Source: an uncultured Granulosicoccaceae bacterium
GTDB lineage: Bacteria > Pseudomonadota > Gammaproteobacteria > Granulosicoccales > Granulosicoccaceae
Assembly (NCBI GenBank): GCA_938035125.1
Contig: CALHNS010000019.1
Location: 1-64,000 of the forward strand
Direction of reading: 5' to 3'
DNA length: 64,000 nucleotides
The notes beneath the pieces were generated by a model, which did no database searches, had not been told where the DNA came from, and saw nothing but the letters and a program-made list of their open reading frames with translations. Below, one piece after another: positions 1-9,364 of this stretch. Every line of letters begins with the position of its first letter. The stretch's first letter is position 1. The position numbers and the translations under genes are program-made.

Positions 1-3000
1 GGTAATCTGGAATGCCGTCACCGTCTGTGTCACCAGCGCCTTCATCAGCATCTGGGATGCCATCACCATCAGCATCATCATCAAGATAATCTGGCGTGCC
101 ATCACCGTCGGTGTCATCAGCGCCTTCTGCAGCATCACCAACGCCGTCACCGTCAGAGTCGGTATCTAAGTTATCGGGGATACCATCACCGTCTGTGTCC
201 CCTGTGCCTTCGTCCGCATCAGGAATGCCATCGCCATCGGCATCTGCATCTTGGCTGTCTGGGATTCCATCGCCATCGGTATCGCCTGCACCTTCTTCAC
301 TATCAGGAATGCCGTCGTTATCTGAATCATCGTCTAAGTAATCCGGAATGCCATCACCGTCCGCATCGCCTGCACCCTCTTCACCATCAGGGATGCCGTC
401 GTTATCCGAATCATCGTCTAGATTATCGGGAATGCCATCGCCGTCAGAATCACCCGTGCCCTCGTCCGCATCAGGAATGCCATCGCCATCCGAATCTGCA
501 TCTTGGCTGTCTGGGATGCCATCGCCATCGGTATCGCCTATACCTTCTTCACTATCGGGTATACCGTCATTGTCCGAATCATCGTCTAAGTAATCCGGGA
601 TGCCATCGCCGTCCGCATCGCCTGCACCTTCTTCGCTATCAGGGATGCCATCGTTATCAGAGTCTTCATCTAAGTTATCTGGAATGCCGTCTCCATCCGC
701 ATCGCCAGTACCTTCTTCGCTATCAGGGATGCCGTCACCGTCGGAGTCTTCATCTAAATAATCTGGAATGCCGTCACCGTCTGTGTCCCCTGCGCCTTCG
801 TCAGCATCGGGAATGCCATCGCCGTCTGAATCGGTATCCAAGTTATCAGGGATGCCATCACCGTCTGCGTCCCCTGTGCCCTCTACATCATCAGGGATAC
901 CATCGCCATCAGAGTCTGTATCTAAGTTATCTGGGATTCCATCGCCATCGGTATCGCCTGCACCTTCTTCGCTATCGGGGATGCCGTCGTTGTCCGAATC
1001 ATCATCTAGGTTATCTGGAATACCATCGCCGTCTGCATCACCTGCACCTTCTTCACTATCAGGGATGCCATCGTTATCGGAGTCTTCGTCTAAGAAATCT
1101 GGAATGCCGTCGCCGTCGGTATCACCGGTGCCTTCGTCCGCATCGGGAATGCCGTCGCCGTCTGAATCGGTATCCAAGTTATCGGGTATGCCATCACCGT
1201 CTGCGTCCCCTGTGCCTTCTTCACTGTCCGGGATTCCGTCGTTGTCAGAATCGGTGTCTAAGTAATCAGGGATACCATCAAGATCTGCATCGGCTGCACC
1301 TTCGTCCGCATCAGGAATACCATCGCCGTCTGAATCTTCGTCTAAGTAATCAGGGATACCATCAAGATCTGCATCGGCTGCACCTTCGTCCGCATCGGGA
1401 ATACCATCGCCGTCGGAGTCTTCGTCTAAGTAATCGGGAATGCCGTCGCCGTCGGTATCACCTGCGCCTTCGTCGGCATCGGGAATGCCGTCGTTATCCG
1501 AATCGGTATCTAAGTTATCAGGGATACCATCGCCGTCTGAATCTGCGGTTCCTTCTTCGCTATCTGGGATGCCGTCGTTGTCTGAATCAGTATCTTGGCT
1601 ATCCGGGATGCCATCGCCGTCGGTATCACCGGCACCTTCTTCACTATCCGGGATGCCGTCGTTGTCTGAATCAGTATCTTGGCTATCTGGGATGCCATCG
1701 CCATCTGCATCGCCTGCACCTTCTTCACTGTCAGGGATGCCGTCGCCATCGGAGTCCTCGTCTAAGTAATCTGGGATGCCATCGCCGTCGGTATCACCGG
1801 CACCTTCTTCACTGTCAGGGATGCCGTCGTTGTCCGAATCATCGTCTAGGTTATCTGGAATGCCGTCTCCATCGGCATCGCCTGTACCTTCTTCACTATC
1901 GGGGATGCCGTCGTTATCTGAGTCTTCATCTAAGTAATCAGGAATACCATCGCCATCAGTATCACCGGCACCTTCTTCACTGTCAGGGATGCCGTCGTTG
2001 TCTGAATCATCGTCTAGGTTATCTGGAATGCCATCGCCATCGGCATCACCTGCACCTTCTTCACTATCGGGAATGCCGTCGTTATCGGAATCGGTATCCA
2101 AGTTATCCGGAATGCCATCACCGTCTGCATCGCCAGTTCCTTCATCCGCATCGGGGATTCCGTCGTTGTCTGAATCGGTATCTAAATAATCAGGAATGCC
2201 ATCAAGATCTGCATCAGCCGTACCTTCGTCCGCATCGGGAATGCCGTCGTTATCGGAATCGGTATCCAAGTTATCCGGAATGCCATCACCGTCTGCGTCC
2301 CCTGTACCTTCGTCCATATCGGGAATGCCGTCGTTATCCGAATCTGTGTCTAAGTTATCAGGAATGCCATCACCGTCTGCGTCTCCTGTGCCTTCTTCAC
2401 TATCGGGAATGCCGTCACCATCGGAATCGGTATCTAAATAATCAGGAATGCCGTCACCATCGGTATCACCATCGCCTTCTTCCGTATCGGGAATACCATC
2501 ACCGTCTGCATCATCATCTAAATAATCAGGAATGCCATCACCGTCTGCATCATCTGTACCTTCATCTGCATCTGGGATGCCGTCACCGTCTGAGTCTGTG
2601 TCCAGAGAGTCGGGGATACCGTCTCCGTCCGAATCAGCGCTACCCTCGACAGTGTCAGGAATCCCATCATTGTCATCATCAGGGTCTGTCGAATCAGGTA
2701 TTCCGTCTGCGTCAGTATCAAGTTCTAACGTTACGTTAAAGTTATCGAGTGTATCGAGTGTATCTGTTGTTGCGCTGAAACCGTCATCATCAACTGCAGT
2801 TATACGCACGCCTACTGGAAAGGTTCCCACATTGTCTGATACATAGGTAAGAGCACTTACATCCCAGCTCGAAATGTCCACCAACTCACTACCTGCAGCT
2901 GACGTGAACGTATTGACTCCATCGCTGATTGTATCTCCAGCAACCACTGTCAGCTCTGTCAATACCGTTTCTGATCCATCAGTATCTGTCAATGTCGTGC

Positions 3001-4864
3001 TAATCGCGGTTGAGATATCCACCGGAACGCGTTGAATGCCGCTTTGATCAGCTGTCGTTACAGCGGCACCATCGACCACTCTTTCCACATCGATGCTGAC
3101 CTCATCAAGCTGATCTTCGAAGGTGATTTCCAAATCGACGTTTTCACCGGAAAAATGCTCGTTAGGAATAAATTCCAGCGTCTCGATGTCTTCCACTGCC
3201 ACTGAAACGATGCCGGTAACCGGATCCTCAATACCTGAAGACAATTCGCCATTCTCAACAGCACCAGCGAAAAGAATGGGCTGAGGCCCTGACCACTGAG
3301 CGGCGAGGGTGAATAGATAGCGGGCAAGGTTATGTCCTGTGCCGTCGATGGTTGGAGCTGTGATAATCAGACCTTCGCTACCGTCTGACAATGTCCCCCT
3401 ATCGAACTTCAGGACTGCGCTAAATTCGTCTAAAAAATCAGCAGCAGCAGAGTGATTAGACACAGCCGAAGGATGGTCAAACAAAGGGGTTCCAAATGGT
3501 ACGTTACGCCAAGAAATCAAATCAGGATCTGATGATCGCATGGTTATAAATGAGCCGGACGTAGTTTCATTAATTAGATCGATAATGAAGGTTGCCGAAC
3601 CTGAATTCTCGTTGGTATCACTGCGACCATTGGCGTTGGTCATGAAAAGTGTGGCGCTGCCTGTCTCGGCGGCTAACGGTACAGCCAATTCGAAAGTGTT
3701 GGCATTTGAGGGATCGTCAATGTAACGCTCCGATACCGCAGTCGTCCCTACGTTCGCCGCAGCTGAGCCGATGGTAAGGCGGGTATAGCTGTTTGCAGAA
3801 TACTGATCTGAATATATGGCTGCATAGGCTGCCGGTCGGGTAATCGTCAACACATCGCCTGCAAGTTCAAATGTGAAATCAGGAAGTACATCTGCATCGG
3901 CTATTACATCACCTATAATATTAGCGCCACTGGACAGTAAAGATACACCCGAAGTTAAGTCGTAATCTGTGAAAGCAAAACTGCTACCGTCATTCTCGCC
4001 AGCACCATCGTGACTATAAATGACACCGCTGGCTAAATTAGTTGCCGAATCGACCACAATATAACCTGCGCTTTTGTCCTCCTCTTGGCCATCAGCACCC
4101 GTCGCGTTAGCGCCGGCCAGATAAATCACGGAGAAATCATGGCCAGCTTCTAGCGGTAGCGCAACACTGGTTTGATTCAGAGGACTTACCGCACTATTGG
4201 CCCCTAAATAATCTGAAGATGTGGCGCTGCTAGTCAAGTACTCAACGTGATACGCCTGATCAACTCGTGCTTGCGAATCCACTATTGATAATGTATTGCC
4301 TGCCAAGGATACAGTCCACTCGGAAGCACCGTCACTTGTGTCACCAATCGGAGCACCACTGGCAGAACCTGATCCTAGAGGTACATCGACGAAAGCGTAG
4401 TTGTCGCCTCCTACAAATTGAGTGATTACATGCGCGATATGGCCAGAGTAAGTCATATTTACAACGTCTACCACGACGCTGCCTCGTTGAAATTCTTCAT
4501 TTTGACTTAATGTAGAACCTGCAACCCCAACACGATCACCACCCATGGATGTGATACGCACAAAGCGTGCGTCTGCAGGTACCGTGAATGTGGTTGCAGC
4601 GGTGCCAGCTGCCGCAGGCCGGTATCCGACCTCACTACCAATGAAATCCAGCTGCGTCCCTCCGCTTAATAAAGCGGGGTCCAGAACCAGACCCAGAGGA
4701 ATACTGGTATCTTCTGTGGTAAAGAGCGTTGGATTGGTAACGGTAACCGCATCCGCCAACGCCTGTGTGCTTGCTAGCGCCATGATTGTTCCGAACACAG
4801 GACGTGCGACAGAACCAGCTAGTTGAAAATTTGTTCGAGAAATTATGGATTTCTTTTTACTCAT
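1..4864 (-). CDS. Giant secreted thrombospondin type 3 repeat protein (C-terminus beyond window)
   Basis: The reading frame is open from an ATG at 4864 down to the left edge, about 1,621 codons without a stop, so the C-terminus is outside the window. I checked the frame at the start, near 3,050, near 2,690 and at positions 1-60. The N-terminus has a lysine-rich start, then a hydrophobic stretch ending in a likely signal peptidase site (about residue 37, ...STQALA/DAV). Residues about 40-710 are Thr/Ser/Asp/Gly-rich beta-type sequence with loosely repeated modules, like bacterial adhesins; I do not recognise a named domain there. From about residue 715 the protein is a continuous TSP3 array (DxDGDGIPDxxE/xLD), whose Asp side chains bind calcium in this family. 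A cell-surface or matrix role is an inference. The gene may be co-evolving with the shorter TSP3 gene at 11374-14757. The array is almost unique in sequence to this locus, so assembly collapse is possible. Confidence 0.9.
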   Translation of the reverse strand, partial: MSKKKSIISRTNFQLAGSVARPVFGTIMALASTQALADAVTVTNPTLFTTEDTSIPLGLVLDPALLSGGTQLDFIGSEVGYRPAAAGTAATTFTVPADARFVRITSMGGDRVGVAGSTLSQNEEFQRGSVVVDVVNMTYSGHIAHVITQFVGGDNYAFVDVPLGSGSASGAPIGDTSDGASEWTVSLAGNTLSIVDSQARVDQAYHVEYLTSSATSSDYLGANSAVSPLNQTSVALPLEAGHDFSVIYLAGANATGADGQEEDKSAGYIVVDSATNLASGVIYSHDGAGENDGSSFAFTDYDLTSGVSLLSSGANIIGDVIADADVLPDFTFELAGDVLTITRPAAYAAIYSDQYSANSYTRLTIGSAAANVGTTAVSERYIDDPSNANTFELAVPLAAETGSATLFMTNANGRSDTNENSGSATFIIDLINETTSGSFITMRSSDPDLISWRNVPFGTPLFDHPSAVSNHSAAADFLDEFSAVLKFDRGTLSDGSEGLIITAPTIDGTGHNLARYLFTLAAQWSGPQPILFAGAVENGELSSGIEDPVTGIVSVAVEDIETLEFIPNEHFSGENVDLEITFEDQLDEVSIDVERVVDGAAVTTADQSGIQRVPVDISTAISTTLTDTDGSETVLTELTVVAGDTISDGVNTFTSAAGSELVDISSWDVSALTYVSDNVGTFPVGVRITAVDDDGFSATTDTLDTLDNFNVTLELDTDADGIPDSTDPDDDNDGIPDTVEGSADSDGDGIPDSLDTDSDGDGIPDADEGTDDADGDGIPDYLDDDADGDGIPDTEEGDGDTDGDGIPDYLDTDSDGDGIPDSEEGTGDADGDGIPDNLDTDSDNDGIPDMDEGTGDADGDGIPDNLDTDSDNDGIPDADEGTADADLDGIPDYLDTDSDNDGIPDADEGTGDADGDGIPDNLDTDSDNDGIPDSEEGAGDADGDGIPDNLDDDSDNDGIPDSEEGAGDTDGDGIPDYLDEDSDNDGIPDSEEGTGDADGDGIPDNLDDDSDNDGIPDSEEGAGDTDGDGIPDYLDEDSDGDGIPDSEEGAGDADGDGIPDSQDTDSDNDGIPDSEEGAGDTDGDGIPDSQDTDSDNDGIPDSEEGTADSDGDGIPDNLDTDSDNDGIPDADEGAGDTDGDGIPDYLDEDSDGDGIPDADEGAADADLDGIPDYLDEDSDGDGIPDADEGAADADLDGIPDYLDTDSDNDGIPDSEEGTGDADGDGIPDNLDTDSDGDGIPDADEGTGDTDGDGIPDFLDEDSDNDGIPDSEEGAGDADGDGIPDNLDDDSDNDGIPDSEEGAGDTDGDGIPDNLDTDSDGDGIPDDVEGTGDADGDGIPDNLDTDSDGDGIPDADEGAGDTDGDGIPDYLDEDSDGDGIPDSEEGTGDADGDGIPDNLDEDSDNDGIPDSEEGAGDADGDGIPDYLDDDSDNDGIPDSEEGIGDTDGDGIPDSQDADSDGDGIPDADEGTGDSDGDGIPDNLDDDSDNDGIPDGEEGAGDADGDGIPDYLDDDSDNDGIPDSEEGAGDTDGDGIPDSQDADADGDGIPDADEGTGDTDGDGIPDNLDTDSDGDGVGDAAEGADDTDGDGTPDYLDDDADGDGIPDADEGAGDTDGDGIPDY
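2..2720 (-). repeat. 84-bp tandem repeat array encoding paired TSP3 motifs
   Basis: About 32 head-to-tail copies of an 84-bp unit encode 28 residues each. Within each unit two GIPD motifs alternate at 45-bp and 39-bp spacing, for example prolines at 8, 53, 92 and 176, with one replaced by glycine at 137. One half has an EEG/DEG linker and the other an xLD linker. Near-identical blocks recur: a variant unit with Leu instead of Gly before GIPD lies at about 1269, 1353 and 2193, the last two 840 bp (ten units) apart. The 5' end of the array, near 2,560-2,720, is the most diverged. Confidence 0.93.
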
Positions 4865-5700
4865 CGACACAGCGTAGGCCACTGCGTTTTTCTTGAACTT
4901 AAGTAATTCTTGGTATTTTTCGTTCCTAGACTTTGCTGACACAGCCAGCTCACTGGCTCGAGAAGGTGAACGAACTGTGAATAAGCTGCGCACCGCAGCG
5001 AACCGGTTTCGGTTTCTTCTGCTTCGGTTAGCAAGTCGCTGCATTAATCGTTGGTGTCTTCTAAATTTCATAGTTCGCTTAGCTCTGCGTTTTCATCGCT
5101 GTAAACAAACACTGCTTAGGCATCAAATTTAGGCCTTACAACGCAGTTCGTTTCGCAATGTCAATTGGAGAAGTACAGTTTCGGCTCTGTACTACGTTCA
5201 AAGTACTGAAATCAATTCTGGCAAGTACAAAGAACGACAGCCGGAGTTGATCAAATTCAAAACTCTTTAACGTTCTCGAATATTGGCCATATGACCTCAC
5301 CAAATTTTCGAAACACTTCTAATAAACAATCCTCACCGCCGGTAGCGACTCATTTCGCATATGCTTAAAATGGCTGGCAAGTTTGACCAACCCCAAAATG
5401 ATAAGTGGGTCACTTTATCGATCACTATCAGCCAAATAACCGCGTGTTAAGAATTGCCTTTGGCGACTAAGTACTGCGCAAACGCTGGTTTTACGCCGTG
5501 CCAAGAGGCATCTAGAGGCAAACCCATTGCCACAACAATTTACATTCAGGGGTCAATTTCATCGTTCGGCGCTGCGCCTAAAACACATACATCCGATGGA
5601 TCGGCGGCTTTTTAATTGGTGTAGTGATGATTAGCGGTGCGGGCTTCAAAATTGCATTACTCATCCAAACCCTACTTAGTGTTTTTTAGGGGAATCAGCG
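4865..5700. other. 836-bp non-coding stretch
   Basis: This lies upstream of the giant TSP3 gene (leftward) and the FixH-like gene (rightward) and should hold their promoters. I found no convincing long gene. Two perfect inverted repeats are visible: AGCCAG-4 nt-CTGGCT at 4943-4958 and AGTACAG-8 nt-CTGTACT at 5172-5193. Neither is followed by a T-run, so they are not typical terminators. The part from about 5340 to 5640 reads like interrupted coding sequence, but I could not identify a family. Confidence 0.5.
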
Positions 5701-5763
5701 ATGCCAATGGCCGAAATTTGGCGTAAAAATCCTTTACTCGTGATACCCAACATTCAACCTTAA
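5701..5763 (+). CDS. 20-codon ORF abutting the FixH-like gene, possible leader peptide
   Basis: An ATG at 5701 is followed by 20 sense codons and a TAA at 5761-5763, immediately adjacent to the ATG of the next gene at 5764. A strong ribosome binding site, AGGGGA, lies about 8 nt upstream. The next gene has no good site of its own, so its translation may be coupled to this ORF. The peptide (MPMAEIWRKNPLLVIPNIQP) resembles nothing I know. It is either a translated leader or a chance ORF. There is no cysteine or histidine cluster that would suggest metal sensing. Confidence 0.4.
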   Translation: MPMAEIWRKNPLLVIPNIQP

Positions 5764-6171
5764 ATGAAAAGTACATCCATCCTATTTGCGTTGGTATTAC
5801 TTGCCCAAGTAGCCACCGCTCAAAAAGATCCGCAGGTTTTGCATGCTTCAACAGAGCAGGGAATGTTTGCGCTTTCGCTTCAGCCCAGTAACGGTGAACC
5901 CGTGATCGGTGAGTATCACAGCTGGGTGGTTCACCTTAGAGATAAAAATAATATTGAAGTAGATAATGCAGAATTTCTTATTGATGGGGGTATGGCTGAA
6001 CACGGCCATGGCTTACCCACTCAGCCAAGGGTGACACGCTATCTTGGTGATGGAAAATACTTGATTGAAGGCTTGTTGTTTAACATGGCAGGCAGCTGGA
6101 CTCTAGCCATAACTGTAAGACATAACCATGTCATCGACAGCACCCTATTTAACATGACAATAAATCATTAA
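5764..6171 (+). CDS. FixH/YtkA-like periplasmic protein
   Basis: This 135-residue protein starts with a signal peptide (cleavage near residue 19, ...QVATA/QKD). The rest is a single small beta-sandwich-type domain with the pattern GMAEHGHGLPTQP and a later FNMAGSW segment, typical of FixH/YtkA-like domain proteins. Members of this group are often encoded next to cytochrome c peroxidases and may bind metal or assist redox proteins in the periplasm, but their role is not established. The HGH residues (about 79-81) could be metal ligands. Its stop codon overlaps the next start by one base (TAATG), so the two genes form a translationally coupled pair. Confidence 0.75.
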   Translation: MKSTSILFALVLLAQVATAQKDPQVLHASTEQGMFALSLQPSNGEPVIGEYHSWVVHLRDKNNIEVDNAEFLIDGGMAEHGHGLPTQPRVTRYLGDGKYLIEGLLFNMAGSWTLAITVRHNHVIDSTLFNMTINH

Positions 6172-7406
6172 TGATTCGCATCATCGGTTTACTCCTTGTA
6201 CTAATTAGCCAGGTCGCGATCGCGTCTGACACCTTATGGAGTGAAACCGAACTTCGCATTATAGAATCATTATCGATAAACCAAATCCCTAAGCGCCCTA
6301 TTAGTCCTTCCAACCAGTTTGCTAATAACGCTTTAGCTCAAGAGCTAGGGAAAAAGCTATTTTTTGATACTCAATTTAGTGGTAATAAGCAGCTCTCTTG
6401 TGCATCCTGCCACCAACCCGATAAATTTTTCACCGACGGGCTACCTTTAGCACGGGGGCTTCATGCCACGGGTCGTAATACCCCTACTGTTGTAGGAAGC
6501 GCATGGCAACGATGGTTTTATTGGGACGGACGAAAAGATTCCCTGTGGTCGCAAGCATTGATACCTTTTGAAGCACCCAATGAAATGGGAGGCAACCGAG
6601 TATCAGTTGTGAATACCATTTTCTCAGATAAGCAATACCGAGAAACCTACGAAAACCTTTTTGGCCCTTTTCCTAAAACGCTTAAGCATGCCGAGTTAAC
6701 CTTGGAGGCAGGCCCAATAGGAACCAAAGTAATGCAATCGCGTTGGAAAAAGCTGAATAAAGAAACGCAAGAATCCATTGACCGTGTTTACGTCAACATT
6801 GGTAAATCGCTTGCTGCATATCAAAGAACGTTGAGCTATCAAGCCACATCGTTTGATCATTACGCAGCGCAGCTAAAAGAAAACAACAATTCGAATAAAA
6901 AGTTAAAGAAAAACGCAATTAAATCTTTATTAACAGACGATCAAATTGCAGGCTTGAAACTGTTCATCAACCCTGAAAAAACATCATGCTTACAATGCCA
7001 CAACAGCGCCCTATTCACTAATCGGGGTTTTCACAATGTGGGCTCGGGAACATTCAGCGGCGCATCACTCGATTTTGGGCGCATGCTGGGGTTGCAGGCT
7101 GTTTTATTAGATGAATTCAACTGTTTAGGACCATACAGTGATGCTAATCCAAGTGAATGCACATCGCTTAATTACTTGAATAGGCGACAACATATACCGT
7201 TAAAAGGTGCTTTTAAAACGCCAGGGCTTCGAAACTTACGCAGCACTTCCCCATACTTTCACGATGGTCGTTTTAAGTCGTTGGAGGAAGTCGTTAATTT
7301 TTACAACAATCCACCAACCGACAATGGACCTCACGAATTATCACCACTGGGTTTAACGCGAGAAGAAGTTTCTCAGCTGGTGCATTTTCTAGATTCTCTG
7401 AATTAG
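6171..7406 (+). CDS. Di-haem cytochrome c peroxidase (MauG/CcpA family)
   Basis: This 411-residue protein has a short signal peptide (residues 1-19) and two c-type haem motifs, CASCH at 77-81 and CLQCH at 273-277. This is the layout of bacterial di-haem peroxidases, where one haem receives electrons and the other reduces hydrogen peroxide to water. Other family features are NTPTVVGSAW near 104, WDGRKDSLWSQA near 118 and the C-terminal TPGLRNLRSTSPYFHDG, followed by a conserved end segment. It should act in the periplasm with small c-type cytochrome donors. It is coupled to the FixH-like gene and faces the copper radical oxidase gene, a potential source of peroxide. A MauG-like oxidase role cannot be excluded. 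Confidence 0.9.
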   Translation: MIRIIGLLLVLISQVAIASDTLWSETELRIIESLSINQIPKRPISPSNQFANNALAQELGKKLFFDTQFSGNKQLSCASCHQPDKFFTDGLPLARGLHATGRNTPTVVGSAWQRWFYWDGRKDSLWSQALIPFEAPNEMGGNRVSVVNTIFSDKQYRETYENLFGPFPKTLKHAELTLEAGPIGTKVMQSRWKKLNKETQESIDRVYVNIGKSLAAYQRTLSYQATSFDHYAAQLKENNNSNKKLKKNAIKSLLTDDQIAGLKLFINPEKTSCLQCHNSALFTNRGFHNVGSGTFSGASLDFGRMLGLQAVLLDEFNCLGPYSDANPSECTSLNYLNRRQHIPLKGAFKTPGLRNLRSTSPYFHDGRFKSLEEVVNFYNNPPTDNGPHELSPLGLTREEVSQLVHFLDSLN

Positions 7407-7492
7407 CCTTAGCCCTTACACACACGAGCAATCAAAGCAGATTACTCATGTAGTCCTGTTAACTCTCTGCCAGTGAACTAGTAATTAACTAA

Positions 7493-9364
7493 TTACATTG
7501 AACCAATAAATGGCTGTATATCTTGCTTAACGATGGATGGCCCTTGTATCGATACATCCAGTGTATTAAGCCCCGTTCTTTCGAAGAAGGTCACCACGAC
7601 ATCGTGAGCACCGGCACTGAGATTGAGCGCTCCTTGCTTCTCTTTTGCCCCATGTAAACCATCATTGTCGACCACTAAGTTGCCATTGATAAACAACTGG
7701 CTACCATCATCAGATTTAGTGAAGAATGTATAGGCACCTGCATCAGTAATATTTAGCGATGCACTGAATCGATAAGCAAAGTTATCTTCCCGCTGTGCAG
7801 TCGCTAAACTAAAGTCGGTTTGATTACCTGTTGCCACTGGCGTTAAGCTATCAAAATCAGGCAAATTAGCCCAAACACCCTCATAGTATTCGTATGCAAC
7901 AAGATCCGTCGTAGAATTCGGCGGTTGTTGTACTGGAGGCGGCGTTACCGTTGAAGGTGATTGATTTAAAAATGCTTGCACAGGCTGCTTGGCCATTGTT
8001 GGCCCTTGTATCTGTACATCCAGATTATTAAGCCCTGTTCGTTCAAAGAACGTCACCACTATGTCATGTGTGCCCGCATTGAGGTTAACCACACCTTGGC
8101 GTTCTCGCGCTCCGTGCAAACCATCGTTATCAACCACTAACGCACCATCGATGAACAACTGACTACCATCATCAGATTTTGTAAAGAAAGTATAAGCACC
8201 TGCATCGGTTATATTCAGCGATGCACTAAATCGATACGCAAAGTTATCCGCGCGTTGTGCTGTAGCTAAACTAAAATCGTCTTGATTGCCTGTTGCCACA
8301 GGCGTTAAGCTGTCAAAATCAGGCAATTTTGACCAGATACCTTCGTAGTATTCGTAAGCAACCGCACCTACAGTTGGTTCTGGTGGTTGTACCTGCGCAG
8401 GTGGTGTAACCAAATCAGGCTGAAGCACAAGAAAGGCATGCACATCTTGCTTGGCAAGTAAAGGCCCTTGCATTTGCACATTCAGTGTATTTAAGCCTAA
8501 TCGCTCAAAATAGGTTACCTTAATTTCGTGCACACCAGCGGTAAGGTTGATCACCCCTTGTTTCTCAATTGCTCCGTGTAAGCCGTTGTTATCTACCACT
8601 AGGTTGCCATTGACAAAAAGCTGGCTTCCATCATCGGATCGGGTAAAAAAGGTGTAATCACCTGCAACAGCAATTTCTAATGATGCAGTGAACCGATAAG
8701 CAAAGTTATCTTCTTGTTGAGCTGCAGCTAAACTGAAATCGTCCTGATAGCCTGTGGACACCGGGGGTAGGTTGTCAAAATTTGGCAAGGCAGCCCACAT
8801 ACCTTCAAAATATTCATAAGCAACGAGGCCCGCAGGTGGTTGTGGTTGTGGTTGTGGTTGTGGTTGGGTTTGGGTCTGCGGTTGAGGCTGCGCAGGTGGC
8901 ATTGCCGAACCTTGCGAAGGCTCAGGTTGGGTTACTGAGCCATCCGCACCTTGATTGTTAGTTTGAACTAAGAACGTTTGCACATTTTGCTTAGCTATCG
9001 ATGGCCCTTCCATTGTCACATTTAGGGTGTTACCCCCTGCTCTTTCAAAATAGGTCACCACAATTTCATGGGTGCCAGCGTTAAGATTTATAGAGCCTTG
9101 TTTTTCTGTAATTGCGTGCAAGCCGTCATTGTTAACGACTAAGTCACCATCAATGAACAACTGACTGCCATCATCGGATTGAGTGAAGAAGGTATAAGCA
9201 CCGGCATCAGTTATTTCCAATTCGGCTGTAAATTTAAACGCAAAATTATCAGCACGTTGAGCAGTCGATAAGCTGAAGTCTGTTTGATTACCAAAAGCCA
9301 CTGGTGTCAAGTTGTCAAAATTCGGCAGCTTGGTCCATACGCCTTCGAAATATTCATATGACAC
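7493..9364 (-). repeat. Four tandem PA14-encoding repeats
   Basis: Four copies of a ~400-bp segment lie at about 7493-7897, 7967-8362, 8426-8824 and 8966-9364. Each encodes the order YEYxEGxWxxLPxFDxL, then TFFTxSDDGSQLF, then GLH, then TYFER or TFFER, and a final GPxxAKQ or GPxxVKQ. The two copies nearest the C-terminus are most alike, suggesting recent duplication. The linkers differ in length and are rich in Pro, Gln and Thr. Confidence 0.88.

Noticed and set aside
1-2720. The tandem array as a CRISPR
   Set aside because: There are no unique spacers; the units are contiguous, in frame and encode TSP3 motifs.
96-2846. Plus-strand ORFs rich in Met-Pro-Ser across the TSP3 array
   Set aside because: They are the reverse reading of the TSP3 repeats; the 84-bp periodicity and Asp-rich motif make the minus-strand frame the real one.
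4893-5132. 79-codon plus-strand ORF in the spacer
   Set aside because: It has no ribosome binding site, low-quality composition and no recognisable family.
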